64,000 bases of DNA from Ramlibacter ginsenosidimutans (GTDB taxonomy: Bacteria; Pseudomonadota; Gammaproteobacteria; Burkholderiales; Burkholderiaceae_C). Each line of letters begins with the position of its first letter. The first letter of the stretch is position 1. Shown in pieces: positions 16,606-23,978 of this stretch. Location: the NCBI RefSeq assembly GCF_042678185.1, contig NZ_JBHUDQ010000016.1; one strand, 5' to 3'. The notes beneath the pieces were generated by a model that saw nothing but the letters and a program-made list of their open reading frames with translations, ran no database searches and was not told the origin of the DNA. The translations under genes were made by a program, and so were the position numbers.

Positions 16606-18060
16606 TCAGCACTCCTCGGGCCAGCAGAAGCCGTCGCGCGCGATCATGGCGCTGGAAGCGCTGGGCCCCCAGGTGCCCGCCGCGTAGGGGCGCGGTCCGC
16701 GCTCGTCGTTCGCCCAGTGCTCCATGATGGGCTCGACCCAGCGCCAGGCAGCCTCCTGTTCGTCGCTGCGCACGAACAGGTTCAGGCGGCCGGCGATCAC
16801 GTCCAGCAACAGGCGCTCGTAGGCACCCACGCGCTCGGAGCCGAAGCGCTTGTCGAAGTCCAGGTCCAGGTGCACGGGCGTGAGCACCTGGCCATTGCGC
16901 CGGTTCTCCTGGCCAAGCGCCAGCAGGTGCAGCTGCAGGCCATCGCGCGGCTGCAGGTTGATCACCAGCCGGTTGCAGCTGCCCGGCGGCGCGTGGAAGA
17001 TGGCGTGCGGCGTCTCGCGGAAGTTGACGACGATCTGCGCTTCGCGCGAAGCCAGGCGCTTGCCCGTGCGGATGTAGAAGGGCACGCCGGCCCAGCGCCA
17101 GTTCTGGATATCGGTGCGCAGCGCGACGAAGGTCTCGGTGTTGCTCTCGGGCGAGACGCCGGGCTCCTCGCGATAGGCCCTGGCCGGGTGGCCGTGCACC
17201 ATGCCGGCCGTGTACTGTCCGCGCACGACATGCTGGTCCAGCGAGACCGGCGTCCAGGGCGACAGCGAGCGCAGCACCTTCAGCTTCTCGTCGCGGATCG
17301 CATCGGCGTGCGCGTTGATCGGCGGCTCCATCGCCAGCGCGCACAGCAGCTGCAGCGCATGGTTCTGCACCATGTCCCGCAGGGCGCCGGTCTTGTCGTA
17401 GAAGGCGCCGCGCTTCTCCGCGCCCAGGTCCTCCGCGATGGTGATCTGGATGTTGGAGATGTGCTCGCGCCGCCACACCGGCTCGAACAAGGCATTGCCG
17501 AAGCGCATGGCGAACAGGTTCTGCACCGCCGGCTTGCCCAGGTAATGGTCGATGCGGAAGATCTGGCGCTCGCTCAGCACCGCGCGCACCGCATCGTTGA
17601 TCTGGCGGTTGGACGCGAGGTCATGCCCCAGCGGCTTTTCCAGGACGATGCGCGTGTTGGGCGTGTTGAGCCCGGCGCCGGCGAGCTGTTCCACCACGCG
17701 CAGGAACAGGTCGGGCGCAGTGGCAAGGTACATCACCACGGTGTCCGCATGGCGCTCGCGCAGCGTGTCGGCGAGACGCCGGAAATCCTCGGGATGGGAG
17801 AGGTCGAGCCGCAGGAAGTGCAGCAGTTCGGCGAAGCGGTCGAACTCCTCGGGCGAGGGCCGCTTGGCGAGCTCCACGTCGTGGAAGCGCGACCGGATCA
17901 GTTCCCGGTATTGCGCGTCGCTCAGGTCATCGCGGGCGATGCCGATGATGCGGCCGTCCGGCGGCAGCGTGCCGTGGCGAAAGGCCTGGAACAGCGCAGG
18001 CATCAGCTTGCGCCATGCGAGGTCACCGGTGCCGCCGAAGAGGACGAGGTCGAAGCTCAT
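16606..18060 (-). CDS. zwf: Glucose-6-phosphate 1-dehydrogenase
   Basis: Zwf oxidises glucose-6-phosphate with NAD(P)+, feeding the Entner-Doudoroff and pentose phosphate routes. The 484-residue product starts MSFDLVLFGGTGDLAWRKLMP with the Rossmann GGTGDL motif. The active-site region is FRIDHYLGKPAVQNL; the family usually has Glu where this protein has Pro after GK. The C-terminal beta+alpha domain is complete. It is first in the zwf-hexR pair and diverges from tal. Confidence 0.96.
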   Translation of the reverse strand: MSFDLVLFGGTGDLAWRKLMPALFQAFRHGTLPPDGRIIGIARDDLSDAQYRELIRSRFHDVELAKRPSPEEFDRFAELLHFLRLDLSHPEDFRRLADTLRERHADTVVMYLATAPDLFLRVVEQLAGAGLNTPNTRIVLEKPLGHDLASNRQINDAVRAVLSERQIFRIDHYLGKPAVQNLFAMRFGNALFEPVWRREHISNIQITIAEDLGAEKRGAFYDKTGALRDMVQNHALQLLCALAMEPPINAHADAIRDEKLKVLRSLSPWTPVSLDQHVVRGQYTAGMVHGHPARAYREEPGVSPESNTETFVALRTDIQNWRWAGVPFYIRTGKRLASREAQIVVNFRETPHAIFHAPPGSCNRLVINLQPRDGLQLHLLALGQENRRNGQVLTPVHLDLDFDKRFGSERVGAYERLLLDVIAGRLNLFVRSDEQEAAWRWVEPIMEHWANDERGPRPYAAGTWGPSASSAMIARDGFCWPEEC

Positions 18061-18089
18061 GGTTCCTGGGGTCGAAAGGGAAAGGGCAA

Positions 18090-18104
18090 TGTAACTTAGT
18101 TTCA
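18090..18104. promoter_or_regulatory. HexR-like operator in front of zwf
   Basis: TGTAACTTAGTTTCA is an imperfect palindrome with half-sites TGTAAC and TGAAAC, ending 30 bases upstream of the zwf ATG. It pairs with the related site at 18148-18162. HexR control of zwf is established in other proteobacteria; assigning these sites is inference from position and symmetry. Confidence 0.55.
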
Positions 18105-18147
18105 GCGCCGCTGGCCCGCGTTTGCCGACCGCGCGTCAGCCATGCTG

Positions 18148-18162
18148 AGTAACTAGGTTACG
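18148..18162. promoter_or_regulatory. HexR-like operator facing tal
   Basis: AGTAACTAGGTTACG contains the palindrome GTAAC-N3-GTTAC with the same GTAAC half-site as the site in front of zwf. It lies 70 bases upstream of the tal ATG, so each arm of the divergent pair has one site. Confidence 0.55.
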
Positions 18163-18219
18163 GCGAGAAAGGCGCGAAGCGGCGTGCACCGCGAGTGCCC
18201 CTGCGCGCGGCATGGAGCC

Positions 18220-18225
18220 GATAAT
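18220..18225 (+). promoter_or_regulatory. Candidate -10 box for a leaderless tal transcript
   Basis: GATAAT ends seven bases before the tal ATG at 18232, the same geometry as gspC. No Shine-Dalgarno sequence is obvious in front of tal and no good -35 box is visible, so this is tentative. Confidence 0.35.
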
Positions 18226-18231
18226 CGGGGC

Positions 18232-19176
18232 ATGAATCAACTGGATGCCCTCAAGCAATACACGACGGTGGTGGCGGACACCGGCGATTTCAACCAGCTG
18301 GCGCACTACCACCCGCAGGACGCGACCACCAATCCCTCGCTCATCCTGAAGGCAGTGCAGAAGCCCGACTACGCGCACCTGCTGCAGCAGACCGTGCAGC
18401 GCTTCCGCGGCCGTCCGATCGACGAGGTGATGGATCGGTTGATCGTGCGCTTCGGCACCGAGATCCTCCAGCTGATCCCCGGTCGCGTGTCGACGGAAGT
18501 CGATGCGCGCCTGAGCTTCGACACGGAAGCGAGCTTCAGCCGCGGCGTTCGCCTGATCGAGCTCTACGAAGCCGAGGGCGTGCCGGTGGACCGCGTGCTG
18601 ATCAAGGTGGCCTCCACCTGGGAGGGCATCCAGGCCGCGCGCAAGTTGCAGCAGCGTGGCATCCGCACCAACCTGACGCTGCTGTTCTCGTTCTGCCAGG
18701 CCGTGGCCTGCGCGGAAGCGGGCGTGCAACTGATCTCGCCGTTCGTGGGGCGCATCTACGACTGGTACAAGAAGAGCGCAGGCGCGTCCTGGAACGAGCA
18801 GGCCAGCTCCGGGGCGAACGATCCCGGCGTGCAGTCCGTGCGCCAGATCTACCAGTACTACAAGCACTTCGGCATCCCGACCGAGGTGATGGGTGCGAGC
18901 TTCCGCAACACGGGCCAGATCCTCGCGCTGGCCGGCTGCGACCTGCTGACGATCAGCCCCGAGCTGATGGCCGAACTGCGCAAGTCCGAAGCGCCCGTGC
19001 AGCGGGCGCTCGACCCGGCGCAGGCGAAGTCCGCGGACATCCAGCGCATCCAGTACGACGAGCGCCAGTTCCGCTGGGCGCTGAACGAGGATGCGATGGC
19101 GACGGAGAAGCTCTCCGAGGGGATCCGCGCGTTCGGCGCGGATGCGGTGAAGCTCGAAAAGCTGATGCAGGCATGA
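18232..19176 (+). CDS. tal: Transaldolase
   Basis: Transaldolase moves a dihydroxyacetone unit between sugar phosphates in the non-oxidative pentose phosphate pathway. The 314-residue product has the family start MNQLDALKQYTTVVADTGDF, the DATTNPSLILKA motif and the Schiff-base lysine in RVLIKVASTWEGIQAA. Length and motifs match the TalB-type subfamily. Its stop overlaps the pgi start (ATGA). Confidence 0.96.
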   Translation: MNQLDALKQYTTVVADTGDFNQLAHYHPQDATTNPSLILKAVQKPDYAHLLQQTVQRFRGRPIDEVMDRLIVRFGTEILQLIPGRVSTEVDARLSFDTEASFSRGVRLIELYEAEGVPVDRVLIKVASTWEGIQAARKLQQRGIRTNLTLLFSFCQAVACAEAGVQLISPFVGRIYDWYKKSAGASWNEQASSGANDPGVQSVRQIYQYYKHFGIPTEVMGASFRNTGQILALAGCDLLTISPELMAELRKSEAPVQRALDPAQAKSADIQRIQYDERQFRWALNEDAMATEKLSEGIRAFGADAVKLEKLMQA

Positions 19177-20723
19177 AGCGCCCGCGCTGTGACGAGACGG
19201 CAGCCTGGCGGGAACTGCAGGAGCGCTTCCGCTCGAGCGGTGTGTCGTTCGACTTGCGCCAGGCCTTCGCGCACGATGCGCAGCGCTTTGCGCACTTCAG
19301 CCAGACGGCGCCACAGGTCTTCGCCGACCTGTCGAAGAATCTGATCGACGCGCCCACCGAGCGGGACCTGCTGGCGCTGGCGCGCGAGACGCAGCTCGAG
19401 GGGTATCGGGACGCGATGTTTGCCGGCGAGCGCATCAACAACACCGAGGACCGCGCGGTCAAGCACTGGCTGCTGCGGGCGCCGCGCGACGCCGCCGATG
19501 CGGACTCGGTCGCCGTGCACGAGACACTCGATGCGATGCTCGCCTTCGCCGAGCGCGTGCGCGCCGATGCGGCGATCACCGATGTCGTGAACATCGGGAT
19601 CGGCGGCTCCGACCTCGGGCCGCAGATGGTCGTCGCGGCGCTGGAAGCCTTCTGCAGCGAAGGCAAGCGCTTCCACTTCGTCTCCAACGTGGACGCCCAC
19701 GAGCTCGACGCCGTGCTGCGCCGCGTCCGCCCCGCGTCCACGCTGTTCCTCGTCGCCTCCAAGACCTTCACCACGCTGGAGACCATGACCAACGCGCGTT
19801 CGGCGCGCGCCTGGTTCGAGCAGCATGGCGGCCAGGACGTCGCGCGCCACTTCGCCGCGCTCACCACGAACGTGCAAGCGGCACGCCAGTTCGGCATCGC
19901 CACCACCTTCGGCTTCTGGGACTGGGTGGGCGGACGCTACTCGCTGTGGTCCGCCATCGGCCTGCCCGTCGCCATCGCCATCGGCGCGCAGGGCTTCCGC
20001 GAGCTGCTGGCCGGTGCGCACGCCATGGACCGGCACTTCCGCACCGAGCCGCTGGAGCGCAACCTGCCCGTGCGCCTTGGGCTGCTCGATATCTGGTATC
20101 GCGACTTCCACCGGTTCGGCAGCCGCAGCGTCGCGCCGTACCACAGTGCCTTGCGCCGGCTGCCGGCCTACCTGCAGCAGCTCGAGATGGAGAGCAACGG
20201 CAAGAGCGTGGATGCGCAGGGGCGGCCGGTGAGCTTCGGCACCTCGCCGGTGGTCTGGGGCGAGCCGGGAACCAACGGCCAGCACGCGTATTTCCAGATG
20301 CTGCACCAGGGCACGGACCGGATCCCGGTGGAGTTCATCGCGGTGCGCGAACCGGCGCACGAACTGCCCGGCCACCACGAACTGCTGCTGGCCAATGCGC
20401 TCGCGCAGGCGCAGGCGCTGATGCAAGGCAAGGACGATCCGGGCGGCCACCGCCACTTCCAGGGCAACCGGCCCAGCACCTTCTTCGTGCTGGATGCACT
20501 CACGCCCGCCTCTTTGGGGGCCTTGATCGCGCTGTACGAGCACCGCGTGTTCACGAGCGGCGCGGTGTGGGGCATCGACAGCTTCGACCAGTGGGGCGTC
20601 GAACTGGGCAAGGTGCTGGCCGGAGACATCGCGAAGCGCTTCGCATCGGGCGACACGCAGGGCCTCGACGCGTCCACTGCGGGACTGCTGCGCCGCCTGG
20701 GCGGGGGCGGGCAGCCGGAGTGA
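19173..20723 (+). CDS. pgi: Glucose-6-phosphate isomerase
   Basis: Pgi interconverts glucose-6-phosphate and fructose-6-phosphate. The 516-residue product has NIGIGGSDLGPQMV, the signature GSRSVAPYHSALRRLPAYLQ and the active-site histidine region YFQMLHQGTDRIPVEFI. The start at 19173 overlaps the tal stop, so tal and pgi are translationally coupled. Together with zwf on the other strand it covers the entry point of hexose phosphate metabolism. Confidence 0.96.
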   Translation: MKRPRCDETAAWRELQERFRSSGVSFDLRQAFAHDAQRFAHFSQTAPQVFADLSKNLIDAPTERDLLALARETQLEGYRDAMFAGERINNTEDRAVKHWLLRAPRDAADADSVAVHETLDAMLAFAERVRADAAITDVVNIGIGGSDLGPQMVVAALEAFCSEGKRFHFVSNVDAHELDAVLRRVRPASTLFLVASKTFTTLETMTNARSARAWFEQHGGQDVARHFAALTTNVQAARQFGIATTFGFWDWVGGRYSLWSAIGLPVAIAIGAQGFRELLAGAHAMDRHFRTEPLERNLPVRLGLLDIWYRDFHRFGSRSVAPYHSALRRLPAYLQQLEMESNGKSVDAQGRPVSFGTSPVVWGEPGTNGQHAYFQMLHQGTDRIPVEFIAVREPAHELPGHHELLLANALAQAQALMQGKDDPGGHRHFQGNRPSTFFVLDALTPASLGALIALYEHRVFTSGAVWGIDSFDQWGVELGKVLAGDIAKRFASGDTQGLDASTAGLLRRLGGGGQPE

Positions 20724-20770
20724 TCCTCTTGCGCGGCGACATGGCGGGGTTCGGGATGCAGGCCTGACCG

Positions 20771-21427
20771 ATGCTCGATCCCGCACTGCGCACGCAAATC
20801 CGCGATCGCCTCGCTTCCTTCCCGGTGCACCGGCTGGCCGTCGGCACCCACCGGCATGCCGCCGTGGCCGTGGTGATCGCGGAGGAGGGCACGGGTGCGG
20901 CGCTCGCCGGCATCCCCGCACCCGACGCGTGGAGCGATGCACCGGCGCTGATCCTCACGCGCCGCGCCGCCGGCCTGAACAAGCACGCCGGCCAGTGGGC
21001 GCTGCCGGGCGGCGGCATCGATGAGGGGGAGACGCCCGAAATGGCCGCCTTGCGCGAGCTGCGCGAAGAGATCGGGCTGGCGCTCGCGCCGGATGCACTG
21101 CTCGGCACCCTCGACGACTACGCGACGCGGTCCGGGTTCGTCATCACGCCGGTGGTGCTCTGGGCGGGCGAAGCGGCGCACCTGCGGCCGCACCCGGCCG
21201 AAGTGGCGAGCATCCATCGCATTCCGCTGCGCGAGTTCATGCGAGCGGACGCACCGCTGCTGGATGCGCCCGAGGTACCAGGCCGTCCGATCCTGCGCAT
21301 GCCGGTCGGACACAGCTGGATCGCCTCCCCGACCGCGGCCGTCCTGTACCAGTTCCGCGAGGTCTGCCTGGCCGGCCGCGCGACGCGCGTTGCGCACTTC
21401 GACCAGCCTCCGTTCGCGCGCCGTTGA
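20771..21427 (+). CDS. NUDIX hydrolase, CoA pyrophosphatase (NudL) type
   Basis: NUDIX enzymes split nucleoside diphosphates linked to other groups. The 218-residue protein has a full NUDIX box at about residues 81-103 (GIDEGETPEMAALRELREEIG). It also has the preceding LTRRAAGLNKHAGQWALPGG typical of the NudL/UPF0035 group, for which CoA and its derivatives are known substrates. The ATG at 20771 fits the family. It follows pgi by 47 bases and may share its transcript. Confidence 0.88.
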   Translation: MLDPALRTQIRDRLASFPVHRLAVGTHRHAAVAVVIAEEGTGAALAGIPAPDAWSDAPALILTRRAAGLNKHAGQWALPGGGIDEGETPEMAALRELREEIGLALAPDALLGTLDDYATRSGFVITPVVLWAGEAAHLRPHPAEVASIHRIPLREFMRADAPLLDAPEVPGRPILRMPVGHSWIASPTAAVLYQFREVCLAGRATRVAHFDQPPFARR

Positions 21428-21520
21428 GCACCGCCGCCGCGGCCAGCGTGTATAGTCCGCGCTTGTATTTGTACCCATCGATTTGCGAGCCGCGCCTGTG
21501 CGCGTAGTCCGACCGATCGC

Positions 21521-21907
21521 ATGAGCCACTCCCCGGTCCCCGACGAGGTCCGCCGCTTCATCCTGACCAGCATTCCTTCGGTGCCGTACCTGGAGGCGCT
21601 GCTGCTGCTGCGCGCCGAGTCCGGGCGCGCCTGGGATTCGCACCATCTCGCGGGGCGCCTCTACATCGGCGAAGGGCAGGCGCAGGAGCTTCTGCAATCC
21701 ATGCACCAGGCGGGCGTCACCAGCCGCCGGGACGACGGCACCTGCACCTATGCGCCCTCGGCCGAAGGGCTTGCCGCCAGGATCGACGCCCTGGCGGAAA
21801 CCTACGCGCACAACCTGGTCGGCGTCACCGACCTGATCCACTCGCGGCTGGACAAGCGCGCCCACCAGTTCGCCGATGCCTTCCGCTGGAAGAAGGGTGG
21901 GAACTGA
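21521..21907 (+). CDS. Hypothetical protein with a possible winged-helix fold
   Basis: I do not recognise this 128-residue protein. The stretch WDSHHLAGRLYIGEGQAQELLQSMHQAGV followed by a beta-like RRDDGTCTYAP looks like a small winged-helix domain, which would suggest DNA binding or protein contact. The C-terminal half is helical and ends RWKKGGN. Its stop overlaps the ATG of the first DUF5985-like gene by one base, so it is part of a three-gene unit. It could be an anti-sigma-like or adaptor protein instead. Confidence 0.75.
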   Translation: MSHSPVPDEVRRFILTSIPSVPYLEALLLLRAESGRAWDSHHLAGRLYIGEGQAQELLQSMHQAGVTSRRDDGTCTYAPSAEGLAARIDALAETYAHNLVGVTDLIHSRLDKRAHQFADAFRWKKGGN

Positions 21908-22164
21908 TGGCCCAGGCGATCTACACGCTGTGCGCGCTGACCAGCCTGACGTGCCTGGTCCTGCTCTGGCGCAGCTACCGCGCCACCGGCTCGCGGCTGC
22001 TGTTCTGGAGCGCGCTGTGCTTCCTGCTGCTGACAGTCAACAACGTGCTGCTGGTGCTCGACAAGATCGTGTTCCTCCAGCGCGACCTGACGCTGGGGCG
22101 GCTCACGGCCGCACTGCTGGCCGTCATCCTGTTGCTGTTCGGGCTGATCTGGGAGGACAACTAG
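21907..22164 (+). CDS. Small membrane protein, DUF5985-like (first copy)
   Basis: The 85-residue product has three predicted membrane segments: about residues 4-20, 30-51 and 66-81. Between the first two lies the basic loop WRSYRATGSRLL, and the second continues FWSALCFLLLTVNNVLLVLDK. The pattern RxxxxxSRLLFWSAxCFxxLxxNN is what I associate with DUF5985. The function is unknown. It resembles its neighbour 22166-22423 in length and layout, suggesting tandem duplication. Confidence 0.75.
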   Translation: MAQAIYTLCALTSLTCLVLLWRSYRATGSRLLFWSALCFLLLTVNNVLLVLDKIVFLQRDLTLGRLTAALLAVILLLFGLIWEDN

Positions 22165-22165
22165 C

Positions 22166-22423
22166 GTGGCGCAGATGCTCATGGGCGCGATCGCCGCCGG
22201 CTTCGTGGTGGCCGGCCTGTTCTTCTTCCGCTTCTGGCGCCAGACGCACGACCGCTTCTTCCTGCTGTTCGCGGCCTCCTTCTGGCTGGAGGCGATGAAC
22301 CGCGTGGCGCTCGCGCTGCTGGAGCATGCCGACGAGCAGGAGCCGCTGTTCTACCTCGTGCGGCTCATCGCCTACGGCCTGATCCTTGCGGCCATCTGGC
22401 AGAAGAACAGGACGCGCCGCTGA
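22166..22423 (+). CDS. Small membrane protein, DUF5985-like (second copy)
   Basis: The 85-residue product begins at a GTG one base after the preceding stop, VAQMLMGAIAAGFVVAGLFF. It has the same three-segment layout with RFWRQTHDRFFLLFAASFWLE and an NR at the position of the NN in the first copy. An upstream start in another frame would run into the previous gene, which supports the GTG. The function is unknown; pairs of such proteins may form hetero-oligomers in the membrane. Confidence 0.72.
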   Translation: MAQMLMGAIAAGFVVAGLFFFRFWRQTHDRFFLLFAASFWLEAMNRVALALLEHADEQEPLFYLVRLIAYGLILAAIWQKNRTRR

Positions 22424-22506
22424 ACGCGCTTGACACTGCGCCCGCGAGGGATTTCGGTAGCAGCATTTGCACAAATGCGTAGACTGGAGCCGCCCTTCGG
22501 TTCTGG

Positions 22507-22556
22507 GGGGCTGGACTTCAGATCTCCTTCCAGCCCCGCACCCGCGGGGCTTTTTT
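22507..22556 (+). terminator. Terminator with a mutually exclusive upstream hairpin exposing an anti-Shine-Dalgarno loop
   Basis: The terminator stem AGCCCCGC (22532-22539)/GCGGGGCT (22544-22551) is followed by six T. A second perfect 9-bp stem, GGGGCTGGA (22507-22515)/TCCAGCCCC (22529-22537), shares bases 22532-22537 with it, so the two cannot form together. The loop of the upstream stem contains ATCTCCT, complementary to ribosome-binding sites. No plus-strand gene follows, so this could be the 3' end of the DUF5985 transcript or a small RNA. Confidence 0.75.
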
Positions 22557-22584
22557 CCGGCCGTGCCGGGCCGGCCTTTCGTGG

Positions 22585-23070
22585 TCACGCCTGCGGGCCG
22601 GCGGACGCCATGAGCGACGCGTACGCGTCGGCGGTGAGCGAACCCGCCTGCGCGAAGCCGGCCACGAAGCGCACGGACCGCACCGCGATGACGAAGAGGG
22701 AGAAATCCGAGAAGCCGAACATCATCTCGCTTTCGGGAAAGCGTGCGAGGTAGGCGGCCCGTGCAGCGGCGTGGTCGGGTGCTTCGGGGGCGCAGGGGCG
22801 CGCTTCGCCTTGCAAGGTGGCTCTCGGTTGCGCCTGTGCCGGCGCGTCCGGCGCGCGCGCACCCAGCACCATCAGGCTGACGCCGGGATGCTGCTCCATG
22901 TCGCGCGTGTGCGTGGCGAGCCGGCTCACGTGCACCACGCAGCGGCCATCGGGCAGCAGGGCATAGGGCACCATCGACACGAAGGGCTCGCCGCCGTGCA
23001 GCGTGCCGAGGGCGGCGACGTCCTGTTGCAGCAGCAGGTGGCGCAAGGCCTGGGTCTGGGCGGGTTCCAT
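22585..23070 (-). CDS. HugZ/pyridoxamine 5'-phosphate oxidase-fold protein
   Basis: The 161-residue product has the split-barrel flavin/heme-binding fold: LLLQQDVAALGTLHGGEPFVSMVPYAL at the N-terminus, DMEQHPGVSLMV, and YLARFPESEMMFGFSDFSLFVI near the C-terminus. These are hallmarks of the HugZ-like group linked to heme use. No histidine-rich C-terminal heme loop is visible, so the ligand is uncertain. It is a monocistronic minus-strand gene. Confidence 0.8.
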   Translation of the reverse strand: MEPAQTQALRHLLLQQDVAALGTLHGGEPFVSMVPYALLPDGRCVVHVSRLATHTRDMEQHPGVSLMVLGARAPDAPAQAQPRATLQGEARPCAPEAPDHAAARAAYLARFPESEMMFGFSDFSLFVIAVRSVRFVAGFAQAGSLTADAYASLMASAGPQA

Positions 23071-23156
23071 GGAGGAACCTTAGCCGGTTTTGCAGCGGCT
23101 GCGCGTTGCGCGGAGTGCCAGGAACCGGGCGAGAGTCGGCGGCCGCAGCCGAAGAC

Positions 23157-23486
23157 TCAGAGGTCGCGCTTGCGGCCGACGCTGGAGAAGGGATCGAGCT
23201 CGGTGAGCTGGCTGGGCCGCGTGTCGCGCACGTAGACGCGGTCGGTCGGCACCAGCCCCTGCAACTGGCTGTCCAGGGCGGTCATGGAGTCTTCCCACAC
23301 GCTCCAGTCGTCCTGCGAATTCCCTTCGGCGACGACTTCGGGCAGTGGTGCGGGCGCGACAGGCTCGGCGCTGCCGCCCGCGCGTTTGGCCGACGCTGAA
23401 CGCGCCGGCGACCGCCCGGACTGGGAAGAGGACGCGCCCTGCGCCCCCTTGGCAGGTGGCGCGCTGCGCTTCAACCACTTGAACAT
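23157..23486 (-). CDS. Hypothetical protein, low-complexity
   Basis: The 109-residue product starts MFKWLKRSAPPAKGAQ (an upstream in-frame ATG at 23504 would add six residues). The first half is Ser/Ala/Pro-rich and probably disordered. The second half, DDWSVWEDSMTALDSQLQG and YVRDTRPSQLTELDPFSSVG, looks like a short folded or binding segment. No signal peptide or membrane segment is evident. I do not recognise a family. Confidence 0.6.
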   Translation of the reverse strand: MFKWLKRSAPPAKGAQGASSSQSGRSPARSASAKRAGGSAEPVAPAPLPEVVAEGNSQDDWSVWEDSMTALDSQLQGLVPTDRVYVRDTRPSQLTELDPFSSVGRKRDL

Positions 23487-23579
23487 CACACGCTCCGACA
23501 GCAAAGCGGGCGCCCGCTCTGCAAAGGCGGGCTGCGCGCTGGTTCCCTGTCCGCCATTCTCGACGGCCGGGCTGGCCCG

Positions 23580-23978
23580 TCAAGAGGGCGAACGATCCTC
23601 GAGGCCGGCGCCGGCGTCGCCCCGGACCCTGAGCCAGCGGCCGATGGCAGCCACCACATGGGCCTGTTCCGCCGGCTCCAGCGGGCGCCCCGACGGGATG
23701 CCATGCCACTTGGCCAGGCAGCCGCGGCAACAGGTCGCGGTGGCGTGCTGCGCGATGAACACCGGGTGACCCCGCATGGGCGTCTGGCGGCCGTCGTTGG
23801 GCGGCTGCGCGGGAGCGAGCCGCGCGGCCACGAAGTCCGCTGCGTGCGAGAGCACCGTTTCGATGCCGCGCGACGCCAGGTACGCCTGCTCACGCGGGCC
23901 GAGCCGGAAGCGCATGCGGAAGCGCGAGCGCTCCAGGGCGGCGAACAGGTCGTCCAGGTCCCGCATGCGCACGCTCAT
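23580..23978 (-). CDS. DUF4186 protein
   Basis: The 132-residue product contains TPMRGHPVFIAQHATATCCR and GCLAKWHGIP, the conserved core of DUF4186, with a CC...C cluster that could bind metal. The N-terminal half is helical (LDDLFAALERSRFRMRF). The function is unknown. Its ATG overlaps the stop of the histidine kinase gene (ATGA), so it is translated together with the two-component system. Confidence 0.85.
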   Translation of the reverse strand: MSVRMRDLDDLFAALERSRFRMRFRLGPREQAYLASRGIETVLSHAADFVAARLAPAQPPNDGRQTPMRGHPVFIAQHATATCCRGCLAKWHGIPSGRPLEPAEQAHVVAAIGRWLRVRGDAGAGLEDRSPS

